NCBI GenBank assembly: GCA_001643675.2
Contig: LSRY02000007.1
Coordinates: forward strand, 1,307,001-1,371,000
DNA from: Monocercomonoides exilis
Lineage: Eukaryota > Preaxostyla > Oxymonadida > Polymastigidae
Direction of reading: 5' to 3'
DNA length: 64,000 bases
Every line of letters begins with the position of its first letter. Position 1 is the stretch's first letter. Shown in pieces: positions 61,801 through 64,000 of the stretch. The notes under the pieces are model-generated. The model saw only the letters and a program-made list of their open reading frames with translations. It had not been told where the DNA came from and made no database searches. The position numbers and the translations under genes were made by a program.

Positions 61801-63032
61801 CGAGTGCCATTCCTGTCAGTCTCAATAACCTGAACTGTGCCTGCTCTGGCAATGGCACATATCCTCCAGTTCCACCGCCACCACCCTGTGGATTCGGAGG
61901 ACCAATCAACAGCAGTATTGGCTTTGACGACTTCTGGCGCGAATGGCTTGAACGCAATGGATGGAACCAAACAGGACCCAGTCAAAATGCTTCTGATCCC
62001 GTTTTCCCACCTAATCCTCCTCCTAGACCTCCATGTGGATGCGCACGCAGAAGGCGCGAGAGAGAACAAGCTGAAGCAGATAACAATCAACAGCAGACAA
62101 CTATCATAACTACCACTACAACTTCAACAAGAGGCGCACCAAGAACAAGAACTGTTACACCAACTGCAGCTCCAGAATCTAATGTCCGTGTTTTGAAGGC
62201 CAAGAACCAATTTGGCATGCCATTTGTTTCTCCTGCTTTGGATTCCTTCTTCTGGCCACCTCCACCATCTCCATGCCCACCACCGCGTCCTCCGACACCT
62301 TATCCTCCAATTCCTCCTCGTCCAAGTCCAGGAAATTGCACATGTGCTGGAAATGTGACAATTAACGCAACAATTAACTTGACAATTCCAGCTTCTGGCG
62401 GAAATGCCACACTTTACAGAGATGATGATGGAACCGGAAACGTTGTGAATGGAACTCAGACAGTTCCTTTGGTTGGAGGTGCATTCAACTTTACTGATCT
62501 GAGACCAGGCACAGGATACAGACTGAACATCAGCCTGCCTGAGGGAACAGTTGTTGATATTGATGATTCAGTAATCCCAGATTCAATGCTTCCAGTTCTT
62601 GAGGTTACGAATCCTGGAGAGCCCGTTCAAGTCGTCTTTGGGCCAATGACTATTAATGATACAACTGGCGAAGGAATTGAAGGATTGTTGTTGTCAGTTG
62701 TTAGTGATGAACTTACAGTTGGAGTGGATGCAGTTATTGTTGATGCAACAATTTCTGGCGTAAGTGCAAATAATACAAACTCAACAAATACAACAATTCC
62801 AGGAAACACAACAGGACTTGTTTCAAGATCATATGTCAAGCCAAATAAACAAACCAAACGTGTTGAAGAACCACCAAAGGCGAAAGTTCAACGTATCAAT
62901 CCAAAGAAAACAAAAATTGCCAAATTGAAGGAAGCAAAAGCAGTGAAACCTCAGCCAGCAAAAACTGGCCCACCAAAGGCACGTGTTGTAAAAATTGCAA
63001 ATATCAGAAATAGTAAGCACAATAGAAGTTAA
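58802..63032 (+). CDS. Secreted Cna-B/SdrD-like repeat glycoprotein with proline-rich linkers and basic tail
   Basis: Five exons (58802-59000, 59066-59149, 59205-59335, 59433-59510, 59583-63032) with introns of 65, 55, 97 and 72 bp, all GT...AG; joined they give 1,313 aa with no internal stop. The N-terminus is a signal peptide (LSKILFVLILLFES). From ~60075 there are five cysteine-linked units of ~105-115 aa with C-X2-C headers (LCYSCAADEC, CLDCEGTGAC, CLDCAENGSC, CYDCYQNGTC, VYCDLYQNGT). Each carries a beta-sandwich of the Cna-B/transthyretin-like kind, seen in TTADGVASF, TNGEFTFNV, DEQGRFNLTV and DEDGVYTFDGILPGNYTI. A further unit near 62340-62550 (FNFTDLRPGTGYRLNIS) follows two proline-rich linkers (61860-62045, 62250-62335). 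Many NxT/NxS sequons are present. The last ~65 residues are lysine-rich, and there is no membrane helix or evident GPI signal. An extracellular or cell-surface structural role is inferred. Confidence 0.8.
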
Positions 63033-63489
63033 AATTGAAGCGGATGATTTTGATATTTCTGTTCATTTTGCCTCAAAAAATTTCAATTTACATATAATAA
63101 ATAATTCAATTTAATTGAATTTCCATTCACACAAACACCTGTTCATCTTTTTCTCTGCGCTTCTTTTTTTGAAACAAAACACTTGATTTTGACGATGAAT
63201 TATTTTTTTGAAACCCTGAAAAGATTTTTTTGATAAAAAAATTCAAAATCATTGATCCAACCATCAACTAATTTTCTCAATAAGAAATTTTGTTTTTGAA
63301 TTGAGAGCATTACACTGAAAATATCAGAAGAAATTTTTATTTTAAAAAAATACTTGATTCTTTACAAAAGCATTGTACGAATTTTTCTTGGTATTTTGAT
63401 ATTATTGCACTTTTTTTACTAAATATTGCTTTTAATTCACTACTAAAAGTATTCAGACAACATTGAAGAGCCCAAAGCAACATACATAA
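63033..63489. other. AT-rich intergenic spacer
   Basis: About 460 bp with T and A runs and no supported gene. It is the upstream region of the intron-rich gene that begins near 63490. Confidence 0.45.
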
Positions 63490-63909
63490 ATGAATGGTTT
63501 TTTATATGTTTTGTGTCGTTCATTATTATGTGTTATATTCAAAAATCCATCAATTTTCATTATTAGTGCAACACTCATTGATTTCAGCTGATCCTTTATC
63601 TGATGATCCTGCTTTAAATTTTTTCTTCTCTCCCTCTTATTTTGGTGGAAGTGAAATGCTTGTATGCGCATTTTCTAGAATCTTTTTTCATTTAGTGTTT
63701 CTTTAGAGTGGTCGTTTTTCTTACTGGGCAGATCTTATTCCTTTTTTAACATTAAAAGAGCAGTGCATGATTGGAACAAGGGCCATAGATTCGCTCATGA
63801 AACTTTTACTTGTTTGATAAGTTTTTCTTTTATAAGAAAGCAATTAATCAAAAACTGTTTATTAGAAGGACGATTTGGAAGGCTGTCTTGCTGCGGTTAT
63901 ATCATTGTG
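63490..63909 (+). CDS. 5' exons of an intron-rich gene leaving the window (partial)
   Basis: Proposed exons are 63490-63496 (only ATGAATG), 63588-63661, 63707-63811 and 63866-63909, with introns of 91, 45 and 54 bp and a further donor at 63910. The joined product begins MNADPLSDDPALNFFF and continues through SGRFSYWADLIPFLTLKEQC, TRAIDSLMKLLL and KDDLEGCLAAVIS. It is compact and helical-looking, unlike the surrounding AT-rich shadow frames. The 7-nt first exon is the weakest part; the start could instead lie elsewhere upstream. The rest of the gene is beyond 64000, after an AT-rich stretch that would be intron. I do not recognise the protein; leucine-rich amphipathic helices suggest a subunit of some complex, but no function is claimed. 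Confidence 0.4.
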
Positions 63910-64000
63910 GTGTGTAATCAATATTTCAATTCGTCTTTCTGAGTTAGGGTTTTTCAATTTTTTTATTTTTATTTTTATATTTATATTTATTTTTATTTTT

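Noticed and set aside
63941-63955. TTAGGG-like sequence near the right edge
   Set aside because: A single copy within AT-rich DNA; no tandem array, so not telomeric.
1-64000. Non-standard genetic code (TAA/TAG as Gln, known in some oxymonads)
   Set aside because: The large frames end at TAA, TAG and TGA, with none of these codons inside them, so the standard code fits.
1-64000. CRISPR arrays, bacterial operons, rRNA or tRNA genes
   Set aside because: None seen; gene structure is eukaryotic, and no cloverleaf or rRNA-like conserved segment was recognised by eye. A tRNAscan or Rfam search would be needed to exclude a small RNA gene.

Overview
This is a eukaryotic (protist) window. Genes are long, introns are short (45-106 bp, GT...AG with T-rich acceptors), intergenic DNA is very AT-rich, and many proteins carry long serine runs. 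TAA, TAG and TGA all end genes here, so the standard code is used. A giant dynein, very large beta-helix surface proteins ending in a kinase-like tail, and short introns fit an oxymonad/Preaxostyla flagellate such as Monocercomonoides. That placement is an inference from protein style, not from a marker gene.

Layout: (1) 2-1000, the 3' end of a serine-rich gene that enters from the left edge. (2) 1245-32081, one uninterrupted frame of about 10,278 codons. I identify it as a dynein heavy chain from the linker, AAA1-AAA6, the stalk with microtubule-binding helix, and the C-terminal domain. It is more than twice the usual length because serine-rich spacers sit between the conserved blocks. Its AAA1, AAA3 and AAA4 nucleotide sites are degenerate and only AAA2 keeps a P-loop. 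(3) 32755-39423, a full-length pecanex-family membrane protein. (4) 39424-43575, an AT-rich gene-poor interval with a ~650-bp foldback palindrome (165-bp identical arms within longer diverged arms) and a decayed DDE-superfamily transposase on the minus strand. (5) 43576-55617, minus strand, a 4,013-aa type I membrane protein with eight CG...PC beta-helix modules, one transmembrane helix and a kinase-like tail without catalytic residues. (6) 55700-58119, divergent from it across 82 bp, a probable four-exon gene with a serine-rich body. (7) 58802-63032, a five-exon gene for a secreted glycoprotein of Cna-B/SdrD-like domains with proline-rich linkers and a lysine-rich tail. (8) From about 63490, the first exons of an unidentified intron-rich gene leaving at the right edge.

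The genes do not form a pathway. The recurring themes are very large proteins, pseudo-enzymes (a dynein with a dead main ATPase site and a receptor-like pseudokinase), and surface proteins. The three longest frames have no introns, while the smaller neighbours carry clusters of short introns at their 5' ends.
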